From assembly GCA_034440595.1 (NCBI GenBank), contig JAWXCH010000593.1:1-9420 (forward strand): a stretch of DNA of 9,420 nt, read 5' to 3'. Below are positions 1 to 6,505 of this stretch, piece after piece. The first letter of the stretch is position 1; each line of letters begins with the position of its first letter. This DNA is from JAWXCH01 sp034440595. GTDB taxonomy: Bacteria > Planctomycetota > Planctomycetia > Pirellulales > JALHPA01. Made by a program: the position numbers and the translations under genes. The notes below the pieces were generated by a model, which did not search any database, was not told the DNA's origin, and saw only the letters and a program-made list of their open reading frames with translations.

Positions 1-66
1 GGTGAAAATCATCGGCGAGTAGCGCATCGGAGAGTAGGTATTTGCAATCACTTGCGAATCGTTCTA

Positions 67-93
67 TTCACCTCTCCCACTTGCGCCAGAGGT
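67..93. repeat. Degenerate copy of the CTCTCCC-type repeat
   Basis: TTCACCTCTCCCAC at 67-80 is identical to 5799-5812. The second arm is reduced to AGAGGT (88-93), leaving a six-base-pair stem with ACCTCT (70-75). It looks like a decayed or diverged copy of the element after the sulfatase. Confidence 0.45.
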
Positions 94-103
94 CGACTGT
101 TGC

Positions 104-120
104 CTTTCACTCCGTGAAAG
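104..120. repeat. Mini-hairpin, copy A
   Basis: CTTTCAC and GTGAAAG form a perfect seven-base-pair stem around the loop TCC. It matches the hairpin at 169-185, read on the other strand, at all positions except two base pairs, and both of those differ in a compensatory way. This suggests a small REP-like or structured repeat rather than a random palindrome. Confidence 0.5.
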
Positions 121-168
121 TGCACTTTCGGAGGAGCGCCACACCAATTCGAGTACCAGCAGAGCGCT

Positions 169-185
169 ATTTCGCGGAGCGAAAT
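169..185. repeat. Mini-hairpin, copy B (inverted)
   Basis: ATTTCGC and GCGAAAT form a perfect seven-base-pair stem around the loop GGA. Read on the minus strand it is ATTTCGC-TCC-GCGAAAT, the same TTTC-x-CTCCG-x-GAAA core as copy A at 104-120. The two copies are in opposite orientation, about 65 bases apart. Confidence 0.5.
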
Positions 186-262
186 GCGACTGTGGCCAAG
201 GGTGAAATCATAGCTTGATGCGTGAAGAGGGGAGAGCAAAGGCGAACCGTCATCCCACAGCA

Positions 263-1780
263 CTAACCGCGTCGCGCCAACCCCGCAATTTCCTTCCCTT
301 CGCGGATGATCGGCGTCGGCCGGCCGGCAAAGTCATGAAAGAAGTGCTTGTTGTAATCGATCTGCAGATGTCGGTAGATGGTGGCCAGAAAATCCTCTGG
401 ACCGACGCGCCCTTCAATCACTTCTTCGCCCCTGGCATCGGTCGCACCAATCACCTGCCCGGTCTCGATACCCCCTCCTGCAAACAGCATACTGCCAGCT
501 TGAGGCCAGTGGTCGCGCCCTGGCTGCATCACGCCGACGGCACCGCTACAGACCCCTGCGCCGGTACTGGCGTCATAGGAGATTCGCGGGGTGCGACCAA
601 ATTCGCCGGTGACAACGACCAGCACCCGCTGATCCATGCCACGGGCGTAGATGTCTTCGATCAATGCCGAAACCGCCTGATCAAAGGGGGCCATGCGATA
701 CCGTAGGGCATCGAAAACGTGGTGATTGACGGCGTGGTCATCCCAGTTTTTTACACGCCCGCACAAAGGGCCGTCAAACTCTGTGGTGACAATCTCCACT
801 CCGGCCTCAATCAGACGGCGCGCCAGCAAGCATTGTTGTCCCCAGGTATGCCGACCATAGCGATCGCGCGTAGCATCTTTCTCGCGAGTCAGATCAAACG
901 CCTCACTGGCGCGCGGATTGAGAACCATGTCGACCGCTTGCGATTGCAATTTGTCGATGGCCTGCATCCGGTCCAGATAGTCGACCTCGCGCTTCATGCT
1001 GTCCAGTTGTTGCTGCAATTGAAGACGAGAGCGAATTCGAGACGCATCGGTACCGGGACTTAGGCCCAGATTGGGTACCGCAAAGTTCGGCAGGTTGGGA
1101 TCTCCTTTGACCGCAAACGGTTCATATTGTGGACCAAGGTAGGTCGATCCGGCGATCTTGAAATTGTCGTAATAGTCGATCGGATTCACTGCAACATGGA
1201 TCGGCAAATCGCGCGGCTGGCCAGAGCGAAGCTTGCTCGCCACGGACATCCAATCTGGATAGCGCGGAAATAGCTTGTCCGGGGCATCCGGATCGCCAGA
1301 GAACATCTGCAACGTGCCAGATGGATGGCCAGGACCGGTCTGTGCTAGCGACCGGACGATGGCGTAGCGGTCAGCCATCTTGGCCAACTCAGGGACTAGC
1401 TCGCTCACGTGAATACCGGGAACATTGGTGGGAACCGCCTGGAATGGTCCGCGGTATTCGGAGGGAGCATTTGGCTTGGGATCGAAGCTATCTAGATGGC
1501 TGATGCCGCCACGCAGCCAGACCAGAATAATCGCCGTGGGCTTTTCAGTAGAAGCCTTCGCGACGGGCCCATTCGCCTCGACCGGTGCGGCATTTGCTCG
1601 CATTGCCAGCAAGTCCATCAGTGACAGACTGGCAAAACCACCTAGCCCCAATCGCAGCAGTTCGCGGCGAGGCAGGTTGCCCTGCGAGTTGCCTTGCTGT
1701 GATGCTGACAAACTCGAACAACGCCCGCCGATTGGCCCAGGACAGTTCTGCGGCACTTCGCTGGATGGATCTCGGGACAT
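263..1780 (-). CDS. DUF1501 domain-containing protein (Tat-exported, sulfatase-like fold)
   Basis: This 505-residue protein belongs to DUF1501, a family very abundant in planctomycetes and related to the alkaline phosphatase/sulfatase superfamily; its reaction is not known. A twin-arginine-type signal is seen at residues 38-64 (RRELLRLGLGG, then a hydrophobic stretch ending in RANA). This predicts export of a folded protein. Family landmarks are the LVWLRGGISHLDSFDPKP segment (86-103), GPGHPSG (149-155), VVVTGEFGRTPRI (388-400) and GRDHWP (421-426). The length is usual for the family. The ATG at 1780 is preceded by AAGGA ten bases away, so this start is reasonable. In many planctomycetes a DUF1501 gene follows a DUF1549/DUF1553 (PSD1 cytochrome) gene. 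Here the gene upstream is instead a PEP-CTERM protein with its own terminator, so this copy appears monocistronic, at least upstream. Confidence 0.93.
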   Translation of the reverse strand: MSRDPSSEVPQNCPGPIGGRCSSLSASQQGNSQGNLPRRELLRLGLGGFASLSLMDLLAMRANAAPVEANGPVAKASTEKPTAIILVWLRGGISHLDSFDPKPNAPSEYRGPFQAVPTNVPGIHVSELVPELAKMADRYAIVRSLAQTGPGHPSGTLQMFSGDPDAPDKLFPRYPDWMSVASKLRSGQPRDLPIHVAVNPIDYYDNFKIAGSTYLGPQYEPFAVKGDPNLPNFAVPNLGLSPGTDASRIRSRLQLQQQLDSMKREVDYLDRMQAIDKLQSQAVDMVLNPRASEAFDLTREKDATRDRYGRHTWGQQCLLARRLIEAGVEIVTTEFDGPLCGRVKNWDDHAVNHHVFDALRYRMAPFDQAVSALIEDIYARGMDQRVLVVVTGEFGRTPRISYDASTGAGVCSGAVGVMQPGRDHWPQAGSMLFAGGGIETGQVIGATDARGEEVIEGRVGPEDFLATIYRHLQIDYNKHFFHDFAGRPTPIIREGKEIAGLARRG

Positions 1781-1901
1781 TTGGCTGCGATCCTTGGAGG
1801 GAAAATGTTCGCAGAGGCATGGGGTAACGGCAGGGCGCAGCTCAGTATAGCAGATCGATAGGAGAGAATCGAGCGAATTTCAGGCCAGCGGGCCAATGAC
1901 C

Positions 1902-1939
1902 AAAAAAAGCGGGGTGGCTTCGCTAGGAAGCTACCCCAC
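1902..1939 (-). terminator. Intrinsic terminator of the PEP-CTERM gene
   Basis: On the minus strand, 1939-1927 and 1921-1909 form a 13-position stem with 12 pairs, one of them G·U and one position mismatched, around a five-base loop (1922-1926). It is followed by seven T residues (the A-run at 1902-1908 on plus). It lies about 70 bases after the PEP-CTERM stop codon and about 120 bases before the DUF1501 start, so it should separate the two genes transcriptionally. Confidence 0.85.
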
Positions 1940-1972
1940 TTTTCAGAGGTTAATCCGTATCGGTCGTAACAT

Positions 1973-2001
1973 CAGAAACGCATGCTACGAATGCATTTCT
2001 G
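1973..2001 (-). other. 3'-UTR hairpin after the PEP-CTERM gene
   Basis: On the minus strand, CAGAAATGCAT (2001-1991) pairs with ATGCGTTTCTG (1983-1973): 11 pairs including one U·G, with a seven-base loop. It starts ten bases after the PEP-CTERM stop. It has no T-run, so it is not itself a standard terminator. It may protect the 3' end or act together with the terminator hairpin about 35 bases further on. Confidence 0.5.
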
Positions 2002-2010
2002 AGCTTTTGA

Positions 2011-2730
2011 CTAGGCCTTGCGGCGGCGACGCCAAACGGCACCCGCCATGCCGAGAGCACCGAGTCCCAATAGAGCGATCGACGATGGCTCTGGGACGAG
2101 AGTGGCTTCGAGACTGATGTCGTCATAACTGCTCGCCCAGAAGATGGCTCCGAGGTTACCGGCACCAAAGTTATCGTTGCCCTTAACGGTCTTCAGTGCA
2201 ATGCCAATTTTGGTATTGACTTGGTATTGGCCGGAGTGCACGTGCTGTGTCCAGGTGTCCCAATTGGACTGGTTGGAAGTTCCTGACCACTCCATCACAT
2301 TGTCAATCCACAACTCGATATGAGCTTCTTGCTTCCAATTGAAGTTCTCGCCGCTCCACCATGCTGCCCAAGACTTCGTCCAACCGGATACGTCAACGTC
2401 GTACAGGCCAGGCCCCGACGGTGGTGCGAACTCCTCGCTCACAAGGTAATGGGTATAGGGAGCGCTCGATCCGCTACCTTCGCTACCCGAAACGTTTATG
2501 TTGCCACCATCTGGACCGCCACGATCATTGTTAACGCCGAATCCCGAAGGTGCTGGCAGTGCCGAGGCTGGCGTCCAGTCCGCATCAGGAACCGCGGTGT
2601 TCAAGCCACCATTGTTGAAATTTGGATTGTTGCCAATCAGCATCGTCGCCTGTGCTGCACTCGGCAGCAGCAGCATCGCCAGCATAACGGCTGGCAAGAG
2701 GCATAGCGTTCTCATAAACTTTACTCGCAT
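2011..2730 (-). CDS. PEP-CTERM sorting domain-containing protein
   Basis: This 239-residue secreted protein has an N-terminal signal peptide (about residues 1-28, ending SAAQA). At the C-terminus is a classic PEP-CTERM tripartite signal: VPEPSS at 212-217, a hydrophobic helix at 218-233, and a basic tail RRRRK at 234-238. Such tails are recognised by exosortase (EpsH/XrtA-type), linking the protein to the cell surface or extracellular polysaccharide. The middle is rich in Gly, Ser and Asn (60-95) and then tryptophan-rich: nine Trp between 117 and 160. It ends in an SSYDDISLEA strand (200-209) of the kind seen at the end of beta-sandwich, carbohydrate-binding-like modules. That fold is my inference. 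AAAGGAG lies eight bases before the ATG at 2730 and supports this start over the in-frame Met6. The gene is divergent from the AraC regulator and has its own terminator. No exosortase gene is in the window. Confidence 0.92.
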   Translation of the reverse strand: MRVKFMRTLCLLPAVMLAMLLLPSAAQATMLIGNNPNFNNGGLNTAVPDADWTPASALPAPSGFGVNNDRGGPDGGNINVSGSEGSGSSAPYTHYLVSEEFAPPSGPGLYDVDVSGWTKSWAAWWSGENFNWKQEAHIELWIDNVMEWSGTSNQSNWDTWTQHVHSGQYQVNTKIGIALKTVKGNDNFGAGNLGAIFWASSYDDISLEATLVPEPSSIALLGLGALGMAGAVWRRRRKA

Positions 2731-2775
2731 CGATGTAACTCCTTTGAAAAACCCTACTCACTGAACATTTGAAAT

Positions 2776-2801
2776 GTACACATGCGCACAAAGTACACAT
2801 G
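2776..2801. promoter_or_regulatory. Direct repeat GTACACATG, possible operator
   Basis: GTACACATG occurs perfectly at 2776-2784 and again at 2793-2801, a period of 17 bases. It lies about 45-71 bases upstream of the PEP-CTERM start codon, where an operator or activator site would sit. AraC-family proteins often bind direct repeats and one is encoded divergently, but the spacing is shorter than the usual two helical turns. The regulator assignment is therefore only a guess. Confidence 0.35.
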
Positions 2802-3378
2802 GACACGCTGCTGCCTCTGCCTCGGGCCCTCTTTTTTCTGCGGACAATACTTGGCAAGTTCTGGTCGAACTCTCACCATGCTCAAATTGCAGTTGAACCC
2901 CGCTCCCCTGAGCGATTGTAATCCCTTTGCTTGGGAATTGCAAGGATATAACACGGCCGGTTTTGACTGACCGACTTTATTGGCCGTCTTGATTGGTCGC
3001 CGCGACTCCCCCTCCACCACGACTAGCGATAACCTAACATTAGCTACAACCAGCCCACTCACGCTACCTGCCCGTTGTCAAAAAGCAATACATATTTAAC
3101 CTTAAGAGACAAACCAAGTGTAAATTTGAACTGTTATCGGCAATAATGGAGCTATCATACTTCAACACCGCCAGCGCCCACTTGGCGAGCTTCCACAGAG
3201 CCTGACATCAATTCCGATTTTCCAAAATGCGCACAGATCCACCACAGCTAACACAATAGTCACAGGTTACCAAAGTCGCTACCTGTCAGTTGGCGTAGCA
3301 TGATACTATTTTGTTGAATCCGCATTATTCCCCTCGATCATCGGAGAAAATAGTTTACGATTTAGTAAAACTAGTCCC

Positions 3379-3385
3379 AGGGAGG
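3379..3385 (+). promoter_or_regulatory. Ribosome binding site of the AraC regulator
   Basis: AGGGAGG lies seven bases before the ATG at 3393. It is a strong Shine-Dalgarno sequence and fixes the start of the regulator. Confidence 0.75.
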
Positions 3386-3392
3386 CCACATC

Positions 3393-4232
3393 ATGCGGGC
3401 AGCGGTTGAAGTCCTTTTTCCTGATTTTGGCTCTTCGGTGCGTGTTTGCACTAGAAATGAAGAAGAGTTCGCTCATCGTCTGCATTATCATGCCGAGTAC
3501 GAGTTGAATCTGATCGTGCAAAGCCAAGGGACGCGCTACGTCGGGGATAGTGTGCAGGAATACGGCCCCGGAGATCTGGTGCTGGTCGGCTCCAATCTGC
3601 CTCACACCTGGCATTCCGCTCCAGGGAAGAAACGTGAAAAACATCGCGCAGTCTTTCTACAATTCCGCGAAGCCGACTACTTTGACTGGCCCGAACTGAT
3701 TCACATCCGTCGGTTGCTGGAAGTTTCGCAACATGGAATTCAGTTTCATGGAAAAACGCGCGATCTGGCGGACGTGATGATGCAAGAACTGGCCACACTC
3801 ACGGGCGTTCCGCGCTTGACCAAGTTCCTGGCACTGCTCGATTTGCTCAGTCGCGGTAAAGAGTACACGCAGTTGAGTAGCCTGCAGATTGGACCACGCG
3901 GCAAGAGCGTCGCTCAGCGTCGGATTGATCGCGCATGTAAATTTATTCACGAAAATTACCGCCGGCCGATCGAGCAGCGTGAACTAGCCGATCAATTGGG
4001 TATGACCCCGGCGGCATTCAGCCGCTTGTTCCGCCGCGTCACCGGACTGACATTCGTGCATTATGTGAATCAGGTCCGCGTGAAGCATGCCTGCACGCTC
4101 CTGGCGGAGTCGAGCGAATCAATTTCTCAGATCAGCCTCGACTCCGGTTTTGAGAATCTTTCGAATTTCAACCGGCAGTTCCTGCGCTGGAAGAAGGTCA
4201 CTCCGCGGAATTTTCGCCAGCAATACCAGTAA
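3393..4232 (+). CDS. AraC family transcriptional regulator (cupin sensor + two HTH)
   Basis: This 279-residue DNA-binding regulator has the usual length and layout of the AraC/XylS family. The N-terminal half is a cupin-like sensor: HYHAEYELN at 31-39 gives the HxH pattern, followed by YGPGDLVLVGSNLPHTWHS (57-75), where H71 may complete the pocket. Such domains normally bind a sugar or other small effector. The C-terminal DNA-binding domain spans about 175-279. The first helix-turn-helix is near 196-217 (RELADQLGMTPAAFSRLFRR), and the second, near 244-266, contains GFENLSNFNRQF. The closing VTPRNFRQQY (269-278) is the family's C-terminal motif; the Gly usually found just before it is replaced by Lys268. 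The start is supported by AGGGAGG. The sulfatase lies 112 bases downstream on the same strand, suggesting local control of sulfated-glycan use. The target and effector are unknown. Confidence 0.94.
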   Translation: MRAAVEVLFPDFGSSVRVCTRNEEEFAHRLHYHAEYELNLIVQSQGTRYVGDSVQEYGPGDLVLVGSNLPHTWHSAPGKKREKHRAVFLQFREADYFDWPELIHIRRLLEVSQHGIQFHGKTRDLADVMMQELATLTGVPRLTKFLALLDLLSRGKEYTQLSSLQIGPRGKSVAQRRIDRACKFIHENYRRPIEQRELADQLGMTPAAFSRLFRRVTGLTFVHYVNQVRVKHACTLLAESSESISQISLDSGFENLSNFNRQFLRWKKVTPRNFRQQYQ

Positions 4233-4344
4233 CTATCAAGTCCGCTGTCGACTATGATAGAACTACGGAAACGATTGAGATCCGGCCTAAGGTGGGATCC
4301 TCGGTCGATTAGCACCACTGGCATGTGAAAGCGGAGAATTCTCG

Positions 4345-5769
4345 ATGCGCCTTAGAGCTGTCCTATTGGTTGGTACTGGTTTTCTGCTCGCACTGTTCGG
4401 CGCATTGTCCGGCGCTTCCTTCACACAACTGGCTGCGGCAGAAGCACCTGCCAACGAGAAAACGTCGGCAGCAGCCAGTCGTCCGAACATCATCTTCGTG
4501 ATGGTCGATGACTTTGGCTATGAATGCGTCACGGCCAATGGTGGCGAGAGCTATCAGACTCCGAACATCGACCGCCTTGCCAAGAGCGGAATGCGTTTTG
4601 AATACTGCTTTGCGCAACCTGTATGCACGCCGACTCGTGCGCAGCTAATGACCGGCCAGTACAACATCCGAAACTATGAACGCTTTGGCTGGCTCAATCC
4701 AAATCAGACCACCTTTGCACAGTTGTTTCAGAAAGCGGGCTACAAAACCTGCATCGTTGGCAAGTGGCAGCTTGGACAGGGATTCCAGCGCCCGACGCAG
4801 GCTGGCTTTGATGAATACCGGTTGTGGCAGCTCAACCGACGCCCGCCACGCTATGCCAACCCCGGTCACGAGGTCGACGGCCAGGAAGTCGACTACACCA
4901 ACGGCGAGTACGGGCCTGACTTGGAAGCCAAGTACGCCCTGGATTTTATCGAACGGAACAAAAGCAATCCATTTTTGCTGTACTTCCCCTTGACGCTGAC
5001 GCACGATCCGTATCAGCCAACGCCCGATAGCAAAAACTGGGATCCAAAAGCCAAGGGGGAAGCAGTCAACGTCGCGCCGAAACATTTTGCCGACATGGTC
5101 GCCTACACGGATAAAATCATGGGACGACTGACCGCCAAACTGGATTCGCTGGGCATACGTGATAACACGCTGATTATTTTCACCGGCGACAACGGTACTG
5201 GCAAGAAGACCGTATCGCAATTTCGCGGCAAGCCGTACGAAGGGGGCAAAGCCAAGCCCACTAATACCGGCATGCGCGTGCCACTGATTGTCAGTTGGCC
5301 AGCCCGCTTAAAGGCCGGCCAGACCACCGACAATCTGGTTGATTTTACGGACTTCTTTCCGACGCTGTGTGACGCGGCTGGCATTTCCATTCCCAAGTCG
5401 CTGACCATCGATGGCCACAGTCTTTACCCATTGCTAACCGGTGGAGATTACTCCCCGCGAGAGTGGACCTATTGCTGGTATGCACGTGATGGAGGGGACA
5501 ATCCAGCGCATGTGCATGCGAGAACGCAGACATTGCAACTGAATAGTAATGGCAGGCTCTTGGATTATTCGGCGAACGAGGCCGCCGATCCGGTGCCGGT
5601 GGATAATCCGACTGCCGAACAACTGGCGGTGCGTGCCAAGCTAGCCGCCGCAATCAAGCACTACGCAAATCAGCGCCCTGCCGAGGTATCCAAGTCTGCT
5701 ACAGCGAAAAAATGGCATCGAATCAAGGATCGCAAGGCACAACCAGCGGCGACGAAAGAAGAAAAGTAG
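4345..5769 (+). CDS. Secreted sulfatase (type I, formylglycine-dependent)
   Basis: This 474-residue enzyme hydrolyses sulfate esters, probably on a polysaccharide, after Cys94 is converted to formylglycine. The activation motif CTPTRAQLMTG (94-104) is complete. Metal-site residues are visible: D55 and D56 in VMVDDFG, and D282 and N283 in TGDNG. Other expected active-site residues are R98, K140 in GKW, H220 in THDPY and probably K302 in EGGK. The usual GKWHLG is GKWQLG here, so the expected His is Gln142. An N-terminal signal peptide (about 1-32, ending AAA) predicts export. The C-terminus is a Lys-rich tail after about residue 450. The length is normal for bacterial sulfatases. GGAG lies eight bases before the ATG at 4345. 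The AraC gene upstream is on the same strand, and the two may be co-transcribed or the regulator may act on this gene. The substrate cannot be named, and no formylglycine-generating enzyme gene is present in the window. Confidence 0.95.
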   Translation: MRLRAVLLVGTGFLLALFGALSGASFTQLAAAEAPANEKTSAAASRPNIIFVMVDDFGYECVTANGGESYQTPNIDRLAKSGMRFEYCFAQPVCTPTRAQLMTGQYNIRNYERFGWLNPNQTTFAQLFQKAGYKTCIVGKWQLGQGFQRPTQAGFDEYRLWQLNRRPPRYANPGHEVDGQEVDYTNGEYGPDLEAKYALDFIERNKSNPFLLYFPLTLTHDPYQPTPDSKNWDPKAKGEAVNVAPKHFADMVAYTDKIMGRLTAKLDSLGIRDNTLIIFTGDNGTGKKTVSQFRGKPYEGGKAKPTNTGMRVPLIVSWPARLKAGQTTDNLVDFTDFFPTLCDAAGISIPKSLTIDGHSLYPLLTGGDYSPREWTYCWYARDGGDNPAHVHARTQTLQLNSNGRLLDYSANEAADPVPVDNPTAEQLAVRAKLAAAIKHYANQRPAEVSKSATAKKWHRIKDRKAQPAATKEEK

Positions 5770-5798
5770 TCGCCAACGCAAGCAGTAGAATTGAGGCT

Positions 5799-5847
5799 TT
5801 CACCTCTCCCACGGGGAGAGGTCACGGTATCAGCCGCGGGTGAGGGG
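5799..5847. repeat. CTCTCCC-type palindromic intergenic repeat
   Basis: ACCTCTCCC (5802-5810) and GGGAGAGGT (5814-5822) form a perfect nine-base-pair stem with loop ACG. A further GTGAGGGG follows at 5840-5847. The layout resembles a dispersed CCTCTCCC/GGGAGAGG plus GTGAGGG repeat that I recall from intergenic DNA of several bacterial phyla. It sits 32 bases after the sulfatase stop, in the convergent gap with the PilZ gene. It lacks a T-run on either strand, so a termination role is uncertain. Fourteen bases (5799-5812) recur exactly at 67-80. Confidence 0.6.
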
Positions 5848-5894
5848 TAAGAAACGAGATCGCTTAGAGCAGCAAGCAGCGCAACAGCCTTGGC

Positions 5895-6290
5895 CTACTC
5901 TTTGGTACGAGCCTGATATCGCTCCACAAATTCGCAGCCGATGCGGTAAAGATTTGCAACAGAGTCTTCAAACGGCTGGCATTGGATAACGCGCGACCGC
6001 ATGTACACAGCGTCGTCGGTCGTTCCCAGGGCCACGATCAACTCTTCGCCATCGCGCATCTCGCGCGTGCTGAGAAAGGCCAGGCCACCGGTCGAGATAT
6101 CCAGGCAGCGCACCTGATAGAACATCGACTGATCCGGTAAGCGCCCATCAATACAGGGGGCAATCCACTGAAACACGCGATGAGTGCTGCGGGGATTCTG
6201 CCGCCGATCCGCTGCCTGACCGGCTGCAAGCGCGTTCTGCACTGGCAGTGATGCCGGGATCCGATCAGCAGCAGTGGATTGGTCACTCAT
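5895..6290 (-). CDS. PilZ domain-containing protein (c-di-GMP receptor)
   Basis: This 131-residue cytoplasmic protein is essentially one PilZ domain. Both signature motifs for binding cyclic di-GMP are present: RQNPR (RxxxR) at 30-34 and DISTGG (DxSxxG) at 64-69. Beta strands continue through VALGTTDDAVYMRSRVI (86-102) to YRIGCEFVE (115-123), a typical PilZ end. The first 28 residues are low in structure. The frame is also open to a TTG at 6326, giving 143 residues. I choose the ATG at 6290 because AGGAG lies four bases before it, a somewhat short spacing, while the TTG has no ribosome binding site. The gene stands alone, convergent with the sulfatase and divergent from the outer-membrane protein gene. 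Its output (motility, exopolysaccharide, other) cannot be read from the sequence. Confidence 0.85.
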   Translation of the reverse strand: MSDQSTAADRIPASLPVQNALAAGQAADRRQNPRSTHRVFQWIAPCIDGRLPDQSMFYQVRCLDISTGGLAFLSTREMRDGEELIVALGTTDDAVYMRSRVIQCQPFEDSVANLYRIGCEFVERYQARTKE

Positions 6291-6505
6291 ACAACTCCTG
6301 GCCGCCAGTCGTCGATCGATTTTCAATCGCGATGCGGTAACGCGCAGTGGTGTCGTTCAAAATAGTTGATGCAAATCTTGCTCCCTATGAAAAATACGTC
6401 GTAAATCGACTCTTGTCTGGATAATCTCGGTCGATTGCATCGAACGACAATTATCGCCTGTTCGGGTGCTATTAGTTAGTCGGCATGCAAGAGCTTCAAT
6501 GACAG

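Larger units (their letters stand above)
1..262. other. Non-coding left-edge region with small hairpins
   Basis: This stretch lies downstream of the DUF1501 stop codon. I see no gene I can support. It holds a degenerate copy of a CTCTCCC-type palindrome (67-93), a seven-base-pair hairpin (104-120), an overlapping 14-base perfect palindrome (116-129) and a second seven-base-pair hairpin (169-185). None has a T-run beside it, so none is a standard intrinsic terminator. A plus-strand reading frame is open from the left edge to a TAG at 20-22, but six codons are too few to say that a gene ends there. Confidence 0.6.
2731..3392. other. Long divergent intergenic region
   Basis: These 662 bases separate the PEP-CTERM gene (minus) from the AraC regulator (plus) and must hold both promoters. 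Reading frames here look random, with no recognisable domain, and I call none. The half nearest the regulator (about 3060-3390) looks more AT-rich. I could not identify a convincing -35/-10 pair for either gene. The clearest element is the direct repeat at 2776-2801. The stretch is long for a simple promoter region, so an untranslated leader or small RNA is possible but not shown. Confidence 0.6.

Noticed and set aside
1..22. Possible 3' end of a plus-strand gene (stop TAG at 20-22)
   Set aside because: Only six open codons are visible before the stop, too few to distinguish from chance.
719..1063. Plus-strand frames of 114 and 163 codons opposite the DUF1501 gene (this one and 215-706)
   Set aside because: Both are antisense to a clear DUF1501 coding region, have no recognisable domain, and are best explained as shadows.
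2754..3062. Minus-strand frame of 102 codons in the long intergenic region
   Set aside because: Composition looks random, there is no domain or signal peptide, and it would place the PEP-CTERM promoter and its clear ribosome binding site inside or just after a gene. I treat the region as non-coding.
4233..4344. Promoter for the sulfatase (TATGAT at 4253-4258)
   Set aside because: The -10-like hexamer has no matching -35 element at a suitable distance, and planctomycete promoters are poorly defined, so I do not call it.
4645..5220. Minus-strand open frame of 191 codons
   Set aside because: It is antisense to the sulfatase across its catalytic core, has no recognisable motif and no supporting context.
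6291..6326. TTG start giving a 143-residue PilZ protein
   Set aside because: No ribosome binding site precedes the TTG, whereas the ATG at 6290 has AGGAG before it. The extra 12 residues add nothing to the domain.
6404..6436. Inverted repeat AATCGAC/GTCGATT as an operator
   Set aside because: Seven-base arms with a 19-base spacer can occur by chance, and no promoter is identifiable around it. It is mentioned only in the intergenic entry.
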